Assembly (NCBI GenBank): GCA_002702065.1
Contig: NZXX01000012.1
Span: 186,001-250,000, forward strand
DNA length: 64,000 bases
Source of the DNA: Anaerolineaceae bacterium
Lineage (GTDB): Bacteria > Chloroflexota > Anaerolineae > Aggregatilineales > Phototrophicaceae
Reading direction: 5' to 3'
Below the pieces are notes generated by a model. That model saw only the letters and a program-made list of their open reading frames with translations. It was not told the DNA's origin and made no database searches. This document shows positions 18,441 to 25,630 of this stretch, piece by piece (positions within the stretch are counted from its first letter, which is position 1; each line of letters starts with the position of its first letter). A program made the position numbers and the translations under genes.

Positions 18441-18797
18441 ATGCTGCGTGAAATCGGACTGGGGACCATCCTGTTAATTGTGATTACGGCGGTAGTTGCG
18501 CTGGGTGTCATCAGCCAGACGACGGAATTTGGACCGCTGGCGGGTGGCATTGGCGTGACGGATGAAACGGCGCTGTCGTGGGGGCAAATGACCGAAGCGA
18601 CGGAAGAAGCCGAGATGACGCCGGAGGCCGAAGCCACCGAAGATGCGGTGATGGACAGCACACCGGAAGCAACCGCCGAAGTGGTGGCCACCGAAGAACC
18701 CGCTGATGAGGCGGATGCCACCGAGGAAGCAACCGCTGAGGAAACGGAAGAAGCGGACGACGCCACGCCGGAAGTCGAAGCTACTGAAGAAGAATAG
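18441..18797 (+). CDS. Small membrane-anchored protein with a very acidic Ala-Thr-Glu tail
   Basis: A 118-residue protein. Residues 6-26 form one membrane helix (IGLGTILLIVITAVVALGVI). The rest is low-complexity and strongly acidic: repeated ATEE / EATAE / PEATAE units run to the C terminus with almost no basic residues. An AAAGGAA site precedes the ATG. The codon pattern matches the GC-rich neighbours, so the repeats are likely translated. No family is recognised; the shape suggests a membrane-tethered disordered polyanion, facing outside if the N terminus acts as a signal anchor. The following dihydrouridine synthase gene starts 49 bases later. Confidence 0.65.
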   Translation: MLREIGLGTILLIVITAVVALGVISQTTEFGPLAGGIGVTDETALSWGQMTEATEEAEMTPEAEATEDAVMDSTPEATAEVVATEEPADEADATEEATAEETEEADDATPEVEATEEE

Positions 18798-18846
18798 GCC
18801 CTGCGTGGGGATAGCACTTCAGAAATGTATTTGACGGTTTCTGTTC

Positions 18847-19854
18847 ATGCTGAACACTGAACCAACGCTCAATCTTTTGCAACCGGTCCGTATCGGCGGT
18901 GTGGTGATCGACCCACCGCTGTTTCTGGCGCCGATGGCCGGGCAAACCAATTATGCGTTTCGTACCCTGTGCCGCCTGATGGGTGACTGCGGGCTGGTGT
19001 GTACGGAGTTGATCAGCAGCGCGGCCCTGCAACACAAAAGTACACGCGATAAGAGCTTCCAGCGCTTCGATTGGCGCGAAGACGAACACCCTTTTGCGGT
19101 GCAGCTTTTTGGCAGCGACCCGGCGGTGATGGCTGAAGCGGCGCGGGTGGTGGTCGATCATGGCGCGGCGATTGTGGACATCAACATGGGCTGCTGGGTG
19201 CCAAAGGTCGCCAAAAAAGGCGGCGGCGCGGCCTTGCTGAAAGATCTGGACTCGGCGGTTGCGGTGGTCGAGGCGGTGGTCAACGCGGTTGCTGTACCGG
19301 TAACGGTCAAGGTGCGCAGCGGCTGGACAGCCGATCATCCGACAGCGGTGCCGTTTGCCCGCGCGGCGGAACAGATTGGCGTGAAGGCAGTCGCGGTTCA
19401 TGCCCGTTTTGCCGATCAGGGTTTTACCGGGCAGGCGGATTGGGACATGATCCGGCAGGTCAAAGACGCGGTGCACACGATCCCGGTGATTGGTAATGGC
19501 GACGTTTACACGGCAGCCGATGCGCGCCGGATGCTGCTTGAAACCGGCTGCGATGGCGTCATGCTGGGCCGGGCTGCGCTGGGCAATCCCTGGGTGTTTC
19601 GCCAGATCGCCCACGAACTGCGCACACGTGAACCGCTGCCGCTGCCATCGCTGGCGGAACGGGCACAGGCGGCGCTGCATCAGGCGCGGCTGACGCTGGA
19701 AACAACCAAATTCGACCCGATTGTGGCCATTCGTGAACTGCGCGGCCAGCTCGTCAAGTACGTCGAGGATCTGCCCGATCCATCCGTACGTGAGCGAATC
19801 GTCCGTGCGGAATCCCTGGCGGATATTGAGTCTGCACTGGCGGACTACCTCTAG
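18847..19854 (+). CDS. tRNA-dihydrouridine synthase (DusB-like)
   Basis: A 335-residue FMN-dependent enzyme that reduces uridine to dihydrouridine in tRNA. The N-terminal TIM-barrel opens with FLAPMAGQTNYAFRTLCR (FMN site), followed by TELISSAAL and the catalytic segment DINMGCWVPKVAKKGGGAALL with C116. Most Dus proteins read GCP at this point; here the proline is W, with the cysteine kept. KVRSGW, IPVIGNGDV and GCDGVMLGRAALGNPW complete the FMN phosphate site, and a short helical tRNA-binding domain ends the protein. It lies between the acidic membrane protein and an AT-rich island gene, and may be co-transcribed with the former. Confidence 0.92.
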   Translation: MLNTEPTLNLLQPVRIGGVVIDPPLFLAPMAGQTNYAFRTLCRLMGDCGLVCTELISSAALQHKSTRDKSFQRFDWREDEHPFAVQLFGSDPAVMAEAARVVVDHGAAIVDINMGCWVPKVAKKGGGAALLKDLDSAVAVVEAVVNAVAVPVTVKVRSGWTADHPTAVPFARAAEQIGVKAVAVHARFADQGFTGQADWDMIRQVKDAVHTIPVIGNGDVYTAADARRMLLETGCDGVMLGRAALGNPWVFRQIAHELRTREPLPLPSLAERAQAALHQARLTLETTKFDPIVAIRELRGQLVKYVEDLPDPSVRERIVRAESLADIESALADYL

Positions 19855-19983
19855 TTATTGAACATCAGTTCGGAATAAGTATTCTTTCCTCTGTCGCATT
19901 CGTTCTGGGGCAGGCAGTTAAACGCGGTTCATCTATGGGAAGTGCCTTGTATTCTCATATAAGGACGATGAGGAGATGTTTGA

Positions 19984-21303
19984 ATGGTTCGCATAAAAAG
20001 GCTGTCGAGAGGTAATCCTACACCGTCGCTCACTCCTAAACAATGGATAGCAATTCGTGCATACCACCATTGGCTAACCACTGAAGTAATTAGTGTTGAG
20101 GTTCCCTTCTCAGAGATTTACTCACGTATGGAAGTTGATATTACAGAAAACAGCGATAGGGTCAATATTGCCTTCGATGAGCATGGCTTGGCGATGAATC
20201 TTCCAAGTGATCCGCAAGTTTTGTTTCAGTTTGAAGATATATCGGCAATGGAGCTAATCCGCTTCATTGTTAATAACCCTCAAATTATGGACGAATTCAC
20301 CGTTGAGGAAATGGGCAAAACTATCTTCGATGCCTGGAAGCGAGCCTCTAAAAAGCAATTACGAAAAGAGCACAAGGATGAGATACAGTTTCGGAATCAC
20401 TTGAACAAATTATGGCAACCTGCGCTAACACTTCTCGAAATCTTGATAAGCACCAGCAGGGAAAAGTCTGAGGAATTTTACAATACTTATCCTTCGACAT
20501 TCGAAAAAAACGACGCAGTTGTTCTCGGTTTAGTACGCCGTTTGTTTGCCAGAGCAATACAAATCAGTTTGGAGATACATCTTTTGCTCTCGCATGGGTT
20601 TGCAGATGGCGCAGAAGCTCGATGGCGAACACTCTATGAAACAATGGTAGTATGTACATTTATAATGCGTACCGGTCATAAGACAGCGCTTAGATATATA
20701 TTACACGAAGCAGTTGACTCCTACGACGCAATCAAAACGCACAGTGAAGTACACAAAAAGAACGGTTCAAATTTTATTTCTGATGAAGAGCTAGCAAAAC
20801 TTAAGAAGAGAAATGATGAAGTTATCAGCATTTTTGGAAATAACTTTAAGCAGAATTATGCATGGGCAGCATCAGCATTACCACATATTAAAGGTCGGAT
20901 AAAATTCGAACATCTTGAAAGCTTTACTGAGTATGATTATCTTTACCCGTTACACAAAGATTCTAGCGGTAATATTCACTCTTCGTCGCGAAGCAATTAT
21001 GTACCGCTTGGAGCTCCATACAACAAACATTCTATTGTCATTGCGGGGGCAAGTGTTTTTGGTATCGGCGAGGTTATGACAAACACGGCTTTTACCCTGC
21101 TTATTTTTCTCAATAACATCTTGTCTGCCGTTCAAACAAGAGAGAATAAAACTCATGTCGCAGCGATGTATGCGTTGCTAAACCATTTAGATGAGAGCTG
21201 CATTGAGGCTGACCGAGTACTGAGAGAAATGGCTAGTACATGGCCAGAAGAGACAGAGTCGGATGAGGATATTCTTTCATTTTCTTTCGATGAACTCAAA
21301 TAA
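19984..21303 (+). CDS. DUF5677-like protein in an AT-rich, probably acquired segment
   Basis: A 439-residue cytosolic protein. The middle and C-terminal half (about residues 190-390) resembles DUF5677: helical, with LLLSHGFADGAEARWRTLYETMVV and NSIVIAGASVFG-type helices. The function of that domain is unknown; it is often found in accessory regions. The N-terminal 150 residues are unlike anything I recognise. Base composition is clearly lower in GC than all neighbours (about 40 % by eye) with many AAA, ATA and TTT codons, which points to recent transfer. A GAGGAGA site precedes the ATG. It stands alone, with 129 bases before and 286 after, and no mobile-element genes around it. Confidence 0.7.
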   Translation: MVRIKRLSRGNPTPSLTPKQWIAIRAYHHWLTTEVISVEVPFSEIYSRMEVDITENSDRVNIAFDEHGLAMNLPSDPQVLFQFEDISAMELIRFIVNNPQIMDEFTVEEMGKTIFDAWKRASKKQLRKEHKDEIQFRNHLNKLWQPALTLLEILISTSREKSEEFYNTYPSTFEKNDAVVLGLVRRLFARAIQISLEIHLLLSHGFADGAEARWRTLYETMVVCTFIMRTGHKTALRYILHEAVDSYDAIKTHSEVHKKNGSNFISDEELAKLKKRNDEVISIFGNNFKQNYAWAASALPHIKGRIKFEHLESFTEYDYLYPLHKDSSGNIHSSSRSNYVPLGAPYNKHSIVIAGASVFGIGEVMTNTAFTLLIFLNNILSAVQTRENKTHVAAMYALLNHLDESCIEADRVLREMASTWPEETESDEDILSFSFDELK

Positions 21304-21538
21304 AGTTTAGAATTGATAATAGCACGCTGTGTATTTGTTGATGTTTTGAATAGCCTACTGTTCTTGTGGCATAGGACGTGTGAGACACAAACTTGTTTAA
21401 CATTAAGCTCCATTTTCATTGAAAACTGATGCTCAAGTGTAGCATTTTGATGGTTCTTATCTCGAACTGACGTTATTGATGTTTTGTGAATTTCACCCTG
21501 TTCCACGTAGGGGACGATTGATACACTGAAACATCAGG

Positions 21539-21565
21539 GGGATGCGACAACGCGTCCCTTTTTTT
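21539..21565 (+). terminator. Strong hairpin plus T7 run directly before an RsiV-like gene
   Basis: GGGATGCG (21539-21546), loop ACAA, CGCGTCCC (21551-21558), then seven T. It is an ideal intrinsic terminator, but it lies only about 14 bases before the AAGGAG site of the next gene, so it may act as an attenuator in that gene's leader. GGGACG at 21511-21516 could pair with CGTCCC instead. Confidence 0.75.
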
Positions 21566-21589
21566 GTTGTACACACCAAGGAGTTGTCG

Positions 21590-22294
21590 ATGAAAACGCT
21601 GATTCTGATGATACTGATGCTGGCCTTGAGCAGTGGTGTACTGGCGCAGGATGACCCCTGTATGGCGTTGGGTGGACGATTAAACCAGCAAAGCGGCGAA
21701 TGCAACCTTCAGACAGGCGTCACGGTCGATATTGATTACCCGGTGCTGGATGACGAACCAGCGTTTGTGGTGCAGGCCATCGGTGATTTTGTGCAGGCGC
21801 TGCAATCCGGCTTTATCCAGAACTACAACGACCAGCCTTCGTCCGATCTGGTGTCGTTTCCGTGGGAGATGGTGGTCGATTACGAAGCGTTCCAGTACTC
21901 GGACACCATTCAGAGCTACATCTTCACCGTCTATGAATATACCGGCGGCGCGCATGGCAACACGGCTTTCCGCACCTTTAATTTTAACCTGAATGAAGCG
22001 CGTGAAATCACGCTGGATGATTTGCTGGATGATGACGGGCTGGAAACCGTCGCGCCGATTGCACGGCAGCAGTTGCAGGATCGGCTGGGCGAGATGCTGG
22101 ACGCGGACTGGCTGGAAGAAGGCACTGCCCCCAACCCGCAGAATTATCAGCATTTTGTGCTGACGCCGGAAGCGATTGTTTTCTACTTCCCGCCCTATCA
22201 GGTCGCGCCTTATGCCGCCGGGACGCAGTCGGTAGCTGTGTCGCTGAGTGATCTTCAACACGTGCTGACCGCGCCGTTCCTGAGCGTGGGCTAG
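21590..22294 (+). CDS. Secreted RsiV-like protein (DUF4163/DUF3298)
   Basis: A 234-residue protein with a signal peptide (MKTLILMILMLALSSGVLAQ, cleavage probably after residue 19). The mature part matches the extracytoplasmic RsiV / DUF3298 fold: VDIDYPVL strand, IQSYIFTVYEYTGGAHGN loop, LDDLLDDDG helix and the C-terminal IVFYFPPYQVAPYAAG motif. RsiV is an anti-sigma factor that binds lysozyme, but this protein lacks a membrane-bound sigma-binding part, so it is a free or loosely attached secreted domain. The ATG at 21590 has a perfect AAGGAG site seven bases upstream. Its 3' end overlaps the convergent helicase-like gene by 4 bases. Confidence 0.78.
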   Translation: MKTLILMILMLALSSGVLAQDDPCMALGGRLNQQSGECNLQTGVTVDIDYPVLDDEPAFVVQAIGDFVQALQSGFIQNYNDQPSSDLVSFPWEMVVDYEAFQYSDTIQSYIFTVYEYTGGAHGNTAFRTFNFNLNEAREITLDDLLDDDGLETVAPIARQQLQDRLGEMLDADWLEEGTAPNPQNYQHFVLTPEAIVFYFPPYQVAPYAAGTQSVAVSLSDLQHVLTAPFLSVG

Positions 22295-23979
22295 AGGCCG
22301 ATCAGTTCCGCTTCAATACCGGCTTCACCGAGGGCGCTGCGCAGGGCTTCCCACTGGTCAGGCCGAACGATAACCGCCATCGGCCCAAGCTGTGCCCCCA
22401 GATAGCGGCGCAGGGCAGGCGCTTCCAGCACCCGGTTGAGCGTTTCCGGGGCGGTTGTGCGCAGAACAATCAGCCGTTCCAGCGTGACGGAGGCGCTGGG
22501 GCCAGCCTGCCAGTTTTGCAGCAGCTGGTTGATCTTTGGCGGCAGCGGGGCGTCACCCAATTCGCGTTTGAGAAAGGCGCTGATATGCCCGGTGTTGATG
22601 CCCTGCCGGTCGGCCTGGGCGATGCCGGGGCCATCCAGCTGGTAGGCGTACGGATCACCCGGCGAAACCCACGAGGTGAAGCGGGCCACCTGAAAACGGT
22701 CGATGCGGCTGACACGGCGCGACACCAGCAGCTTGCCATCCTCCTGCACAGTAATCTTGTCTTCCGGGTCTGCCGGGGTCGGCCAGGGGATGATGTCGAG
22801 GAAGGCACGGCCATAAGCGGTCATGCGGGCGGCGTCATCGGCCAGATCGGTTAAGCCGAGCCAGTGCATCGGCCCGTTTACGTAGAACTCCAGCAGTGCC
22901 CCTTCGACAGCGTCCCAGCTCTCGAACCCGCGCAGATAGTCGCCCGCTTCGCTGCGAATATACCAGCTGTCGTAGTCTCCACCGGGCCGCTGAAAATCGG
23001 CGTCGGTATGCTTGACCACTTCGATAAATTCATCCAGCGACCACCATTCCTGTTCCGGCACAATCTCGTTCAGGAAGTTGACGAGCGCGCCGCGCGCAAC
23101 GGTCGGGTCATAATTGGGCAGGCCTTCGGGCGAGAGCCCCGGCACATGCCACAAATCGCGGAAACTCGCGCTGCTACGCCAGGCATCGGCCAGCGCCTTG
23201 ATTTGCACCGCCCGTGTCTCCGATAACCAGCGGCGGGTTTCGGCCCGTTTGGTGCTGGCCCGGCCATCCTCAACAGCGATCAAATCTGCGCTGATGCCCA
23301 CACCCAGCAGAAAACCCAACCGGCCCTCATCCGGCACCAGCAGGTGCGGCAGGATGACCTCGCGTTCGGCTGGGGGGAAATGATCGTCGTCGACCTGTGC
23401 GCCGTGCAGTTGCAGGTACGCCAGCAGCGTCGTCAGGTCATCCACAATGGAGGTGTCGGCCTGTTTGATCTCGCCAACTTCTTCCAGCGCACCCATCTCC
23501 GGTGTTTCGCTGACCGTCTCTGTTTCCAGGTTTTCGTAGGCTGTTTTGTGCGAAGGCAGCACCGGGATCAGGTCGTCCGGCACATAGATAACCGGGCGTG
23601 CACCGGCCTCGGTCTGCTCATAGGCCTGCGCGATCAGTCCTTTGTAGAACAGGGCTTCGGCGCTGGTCTGCGGGTTTTTGTGGGGTTGTTCGCGCTCGAT
23701 CTGGGCCGCGCCCATCTGCCGGATCTCACCGAACAGGCGGGTGTACATGGTGGCGGACATCTTGCCCCCGGTGCCCAGCAGTGCCTGCAACGCGCCACGC
23801 TGGTCGTCGTTGAGGCTGTCCCACACTTTTTCGGCCCGTTTGCGGTCGAGCATCGTCTCGGCCAGTGTGCTGACAGTTTCCTCCGGGTCGAGGTTGTCAA
23901 TCTTGATTCCCCAAACTGTCGCCAGTACCGGCAGCAGTCCGCGATCACTGTCTGTTAGGGTTCGCGTGAGTGTTTTCAT
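22291..23979 (-). CDS. Protein with XPB/Ssl2 helicase N-terminal-like domain (Helicase_C_3)
   Basis: A 562-residue cytosolic protein without Walker motifs. It begins MKTLTRTLTDSDRGLLPVLA and carries a DQRGALQALLGTGGKMSATMYTRLFGEIRQMG winged-helix-like region, then a C-terminal segment (about residues 400-560) like the XPB/Ssl2 helicase-associated domain PF13625, with the ITVQEDGKLLVS strand and the VERLIVLRTTAPETLNRVLEAP end. Such proteins occur as stand-alone genes in many bacteria with no established role; DNA binding is plausible. I start at the ATG at 23979; a longer frame to 24243 would run through the lexA promoter region. It is divergent from lexA, and a TAGAAC repeat lies on its side of the shared control region, so SOS control is possible. 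Confidence 0.72.
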   Translation of the reverse strand: MKTLTRTLTDSDRGLLPVLATVWGIKIDNLDPEETVSTLAETMLDRKRAEKVWDSLNDDQRGALQALLGTGGKMSATMYTRLFGEIRQMGAAQIEREQPHKNPQTSAEALFYKGLIAQAYEQTEAGARPVIYVPDDLIPVLPSHKTAYENLETETVSETPEMGALEEVGEIKQADTSIVDDLTTLLAYLQLHGAQVDDDHFPPAEREVILPHLLVPDEGRLGFLLGVGISADLIAVEDGRASTKRAETRRWLSETRAVQIKALADAWRSSASFRDLWHVPGLSPEGLPNYDPTVARGALVNFLNEIVPEQEWWSLDEFIEVVKHTDADFQRPGGDYDSWYIRSEAGDYLRGFESWDAVEGALLEFYVNGPMHWLGLTDLADDAARMTAYGRAFLDIIPWPTPADPEDKITVQEDGKLLVSRRVSRIDRFQVARFTSWVSPGDPYAYQLDGPGIAQADRQGINTGHISAFLKRELGDAPLPPKINQLLQNWQAGPSASVTLERLIVLRTTAPETLNRVLEAPALRRYLGAQLGPMAVIVRPDQWEALRSALGEAGIEAELIGL

Positions 23980-24030
23980 AAGACTTTCGTCGCTGCTCAC
24001 AAGGTGTATGCGTAGTCTAGCCCGTATTGA

Positions 24031-24122
24031 TGTTCTATGCCAGCAAACATAAATTTGACATAGAACAAGTGTGTCCATATAATTGTAGAACACGTATTCG
24101 AAAGTTGTGACAGGGTTAGAAC
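24031..24122. promoter_or_regulatory. Cluster of TAGAAC repeats: candidate LexA operators
   Basis: TGTTCTATG at 24031-24039 and CATAGAACA at 24059-24067 form a perfect 9-base inverted repeat. Further TAGAAC copies lie at 24086 and 24117. Two of them extend toward the Gram-positive LexA box GAAC-N4-GTTC: GAACAAGTGTGT (24063) and GAACACGTATTC (24088). One overlaps the -35 region and one the transcription start, the expected placement for self-repression. Confidence 0.6.
24055..24083 (+). promoter_or_regulatory. Consensus sigma-70 promoter of lexA
   Basis: TTGACA at 24055-24060, a 17-base spacer, and TATAAT at 24078-24083: a perfect match to consensus, 40 bases before the lexA ATG. Such a strong promoter fits a gene normally held down by its own repressor. 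Confidence 0.8.
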
Positions 24123-24123
24123 C

Positions 24124-24787
24124 ATGAAGGAATTTAATAAGTTGTCCAAAAGACAACGCAATATCTTGATCTACATGGAAATATGTCGATGAACATGGGT
24201 TTCCGCCCACCATCCGCGAGATCGGCACGGCGACGAGCATCAACTCGACATCGGTTGTGAACTACAACCTGAACAAGCTGGTGCAGGCGGGCTATCTGGA
24301 ACGCTCTGGCCGGGTGTCGCGTGGCATTCGCCTGGTGGGTGATCTGCCAGAGTCCGATGGCAAGAAAAAGGTCATGGTCAGCCAGGCGCCACTCAGCATT
24401 CCGCTGGTCGGGCAGATCGTGGCAGGCTCACCGGTCCCGGCGTTCGAGGCCAATGGCGACGCGATTGAAGTGACACCGGCCATGCTGGGCAACACCGACC
24501 CCGACGATGTCTATGCGCTGCGTGTCAAAGGTAACTCGATGATTGACGCCATGATCGCTGATGGCGATATCGTGCTGCTGCGCCGCGTGAGCACCGCGAA
24601 TAACGGCGATATGGTGGCGGTGTGGCTGGATGAACGTGAAGAAACCACGTTGAAGCGGTTCTTCCTGGAGAATGACCGTATTCGGCTCCAGCCGGAAAAC
24701 CCAACCATGCAGCCGATTTATGTCAACCCGGCTCACTGCCAGATTCAGGGCAAAGTGGTCTCGGTGATTCGACCATTCCGGCACTAA
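24124..24787 (+). pseudogene. lexA: lexA, SOS repressor, interrupted by a frameshift near codon 20
   Basis: From the ATG at 24124 the frame reads MKEFNKLSKRQRNILIYMEI and stops at a TGA at 24190-24192. In the +1 frame from 24185 the protein continues VDEHGFPPTIREIGTATS, the standard LexA winged helix, and runs to 24787. The break lies at GAAATATGTC; restoring two bases (ATATAT instead of ATAT) would rejoin both parts, so loss of one AT unit is the simplest cause. The rest is intact: Ala-Gly cleavage site in IVAGSPVP, catalytic serine in GNSMIDAM, catalytic lysine in ETTLKRF. LexA represses DNA-damage genes and self-cleaves with RecA. It is either a real mutation or a sequencing error in a short repeat. 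A downstream GTG at 24257 would give a protein without the DNA-binding domain. Confidence 0.88.
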
Positions 24788-25051
24788 TATTTTCCTGAAC
24801 CGCAGCGGATTGCAGGCGGTTTGGCATTCACCTGCTCTCATTTTGTGTACGACCTGAAAGCGGCGGGCTTCGTTTGTTTTGCCTCTGCCGAACAACGCGG
24901 GATTAACCATCGCTTCAGGGCGGTTTTTGCGTCCCCAAAATCAATATGCCTCGATGTTGTACCCTCGCTATTTCCATGAATTGCTGAATGGTTATGGACA
25001 AAACCCCGCGCCCGATGTTAAATATCAGGCCAGATCATGGTGGGGTAAAGC

Positions 25052-25600
25052 ATGCTGGCAGCCGAACTGGGTTTCAACGAAGACGATCTGCGGGCAAATC
25101 AGGAAGGCCGCATGACAGTGCAGCAGCGGAACCGGGTGTTCGTGCGACGTCGGATGCTGATCATTGCCCTGCTGCTGCTCACGGTTTGCATCGGTGTGAT
25201 ATCGGCGCTGGTCATTGTGGGCGTGCTGACGGGTGTCGAGATTTCCGAGTTTGCTATCCTGCTGGCGCTGGGTGGCGAGGTGGTGACCGTCGGCCTGGCT
25301 TATCTGGTGTGGTCCCTGCACCAGCATTTTCGCACCTATCTGAAACCCGGTCGTGTACAGCGCGTTGAAGGTCAGGCGGTTTGTTATCAACTGCGCGAGC
25401 GCCAGAACGAGAAGGCGCGGACGACTTATTTCCTGCGCATCGACCAACATGAATTTGAGGTTTCGGACCGTGTAATAAGCGCGCTGACGGATGGCGCACG
25501 GTACGCCGCCTATTATGTCCCGCACCGGCAAACCCTGCTGTCAGCAGAACGGCTCGATACTTCAACCTCCACAGCGGGGCCCCCTCGTGTACAATCGTGA
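25052..25600 (+). CDS. Hypothetical two-helix membrane protein
   Basis: A 182-residue protein. A short N-terminal part with LGFNEDDLRANQEGRMT precedes two membrane helices (about residues 36-60 and 67-90); the C-terminal 90 residues are soluble, with a beta-rich stretch (VEGQAVCYQLRERQ, TTYFLRIDQHEFEVS). I keep the ATG at 25052, though an ATG at 25112 has a better AGGAAGG site. No family is named. The 264 bases upstream (24788-25051) hold only a weak AACCGC/GCGGTT hairpin at 24798-24821 after lexA. It may share a transcript with the YfhO gene that starts 31 bases later. Confidence 0.65.
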   Translation: MLAAELGFNEDDLRANQEGRMTVQQRNRVFVRRRMLIIALLLLTVCIGVISALVIVGVLTGVEISEFAILLALGGEVVTVGLAYLVWSLHQHFRTYLKPGRVQRVEGQAVCYQLRERQNEKARTTYFLRIDQHEFEVSDRVISALTDGARYAAYYVPHRQTLLSAERLDTSTSTAGPPRVQS

Positions 25601-25630
25601 CTTAATCTGCAAACAGGCACGATTCGACCC

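Noticed and set aside
23980..24243. 88-residue N-terminal extension of the helicase-domain protein
   Set aside because: It would run through the lexA promoter and operator region and has no conserved sequence; the ATG at 23979 starts a typical N terminus.
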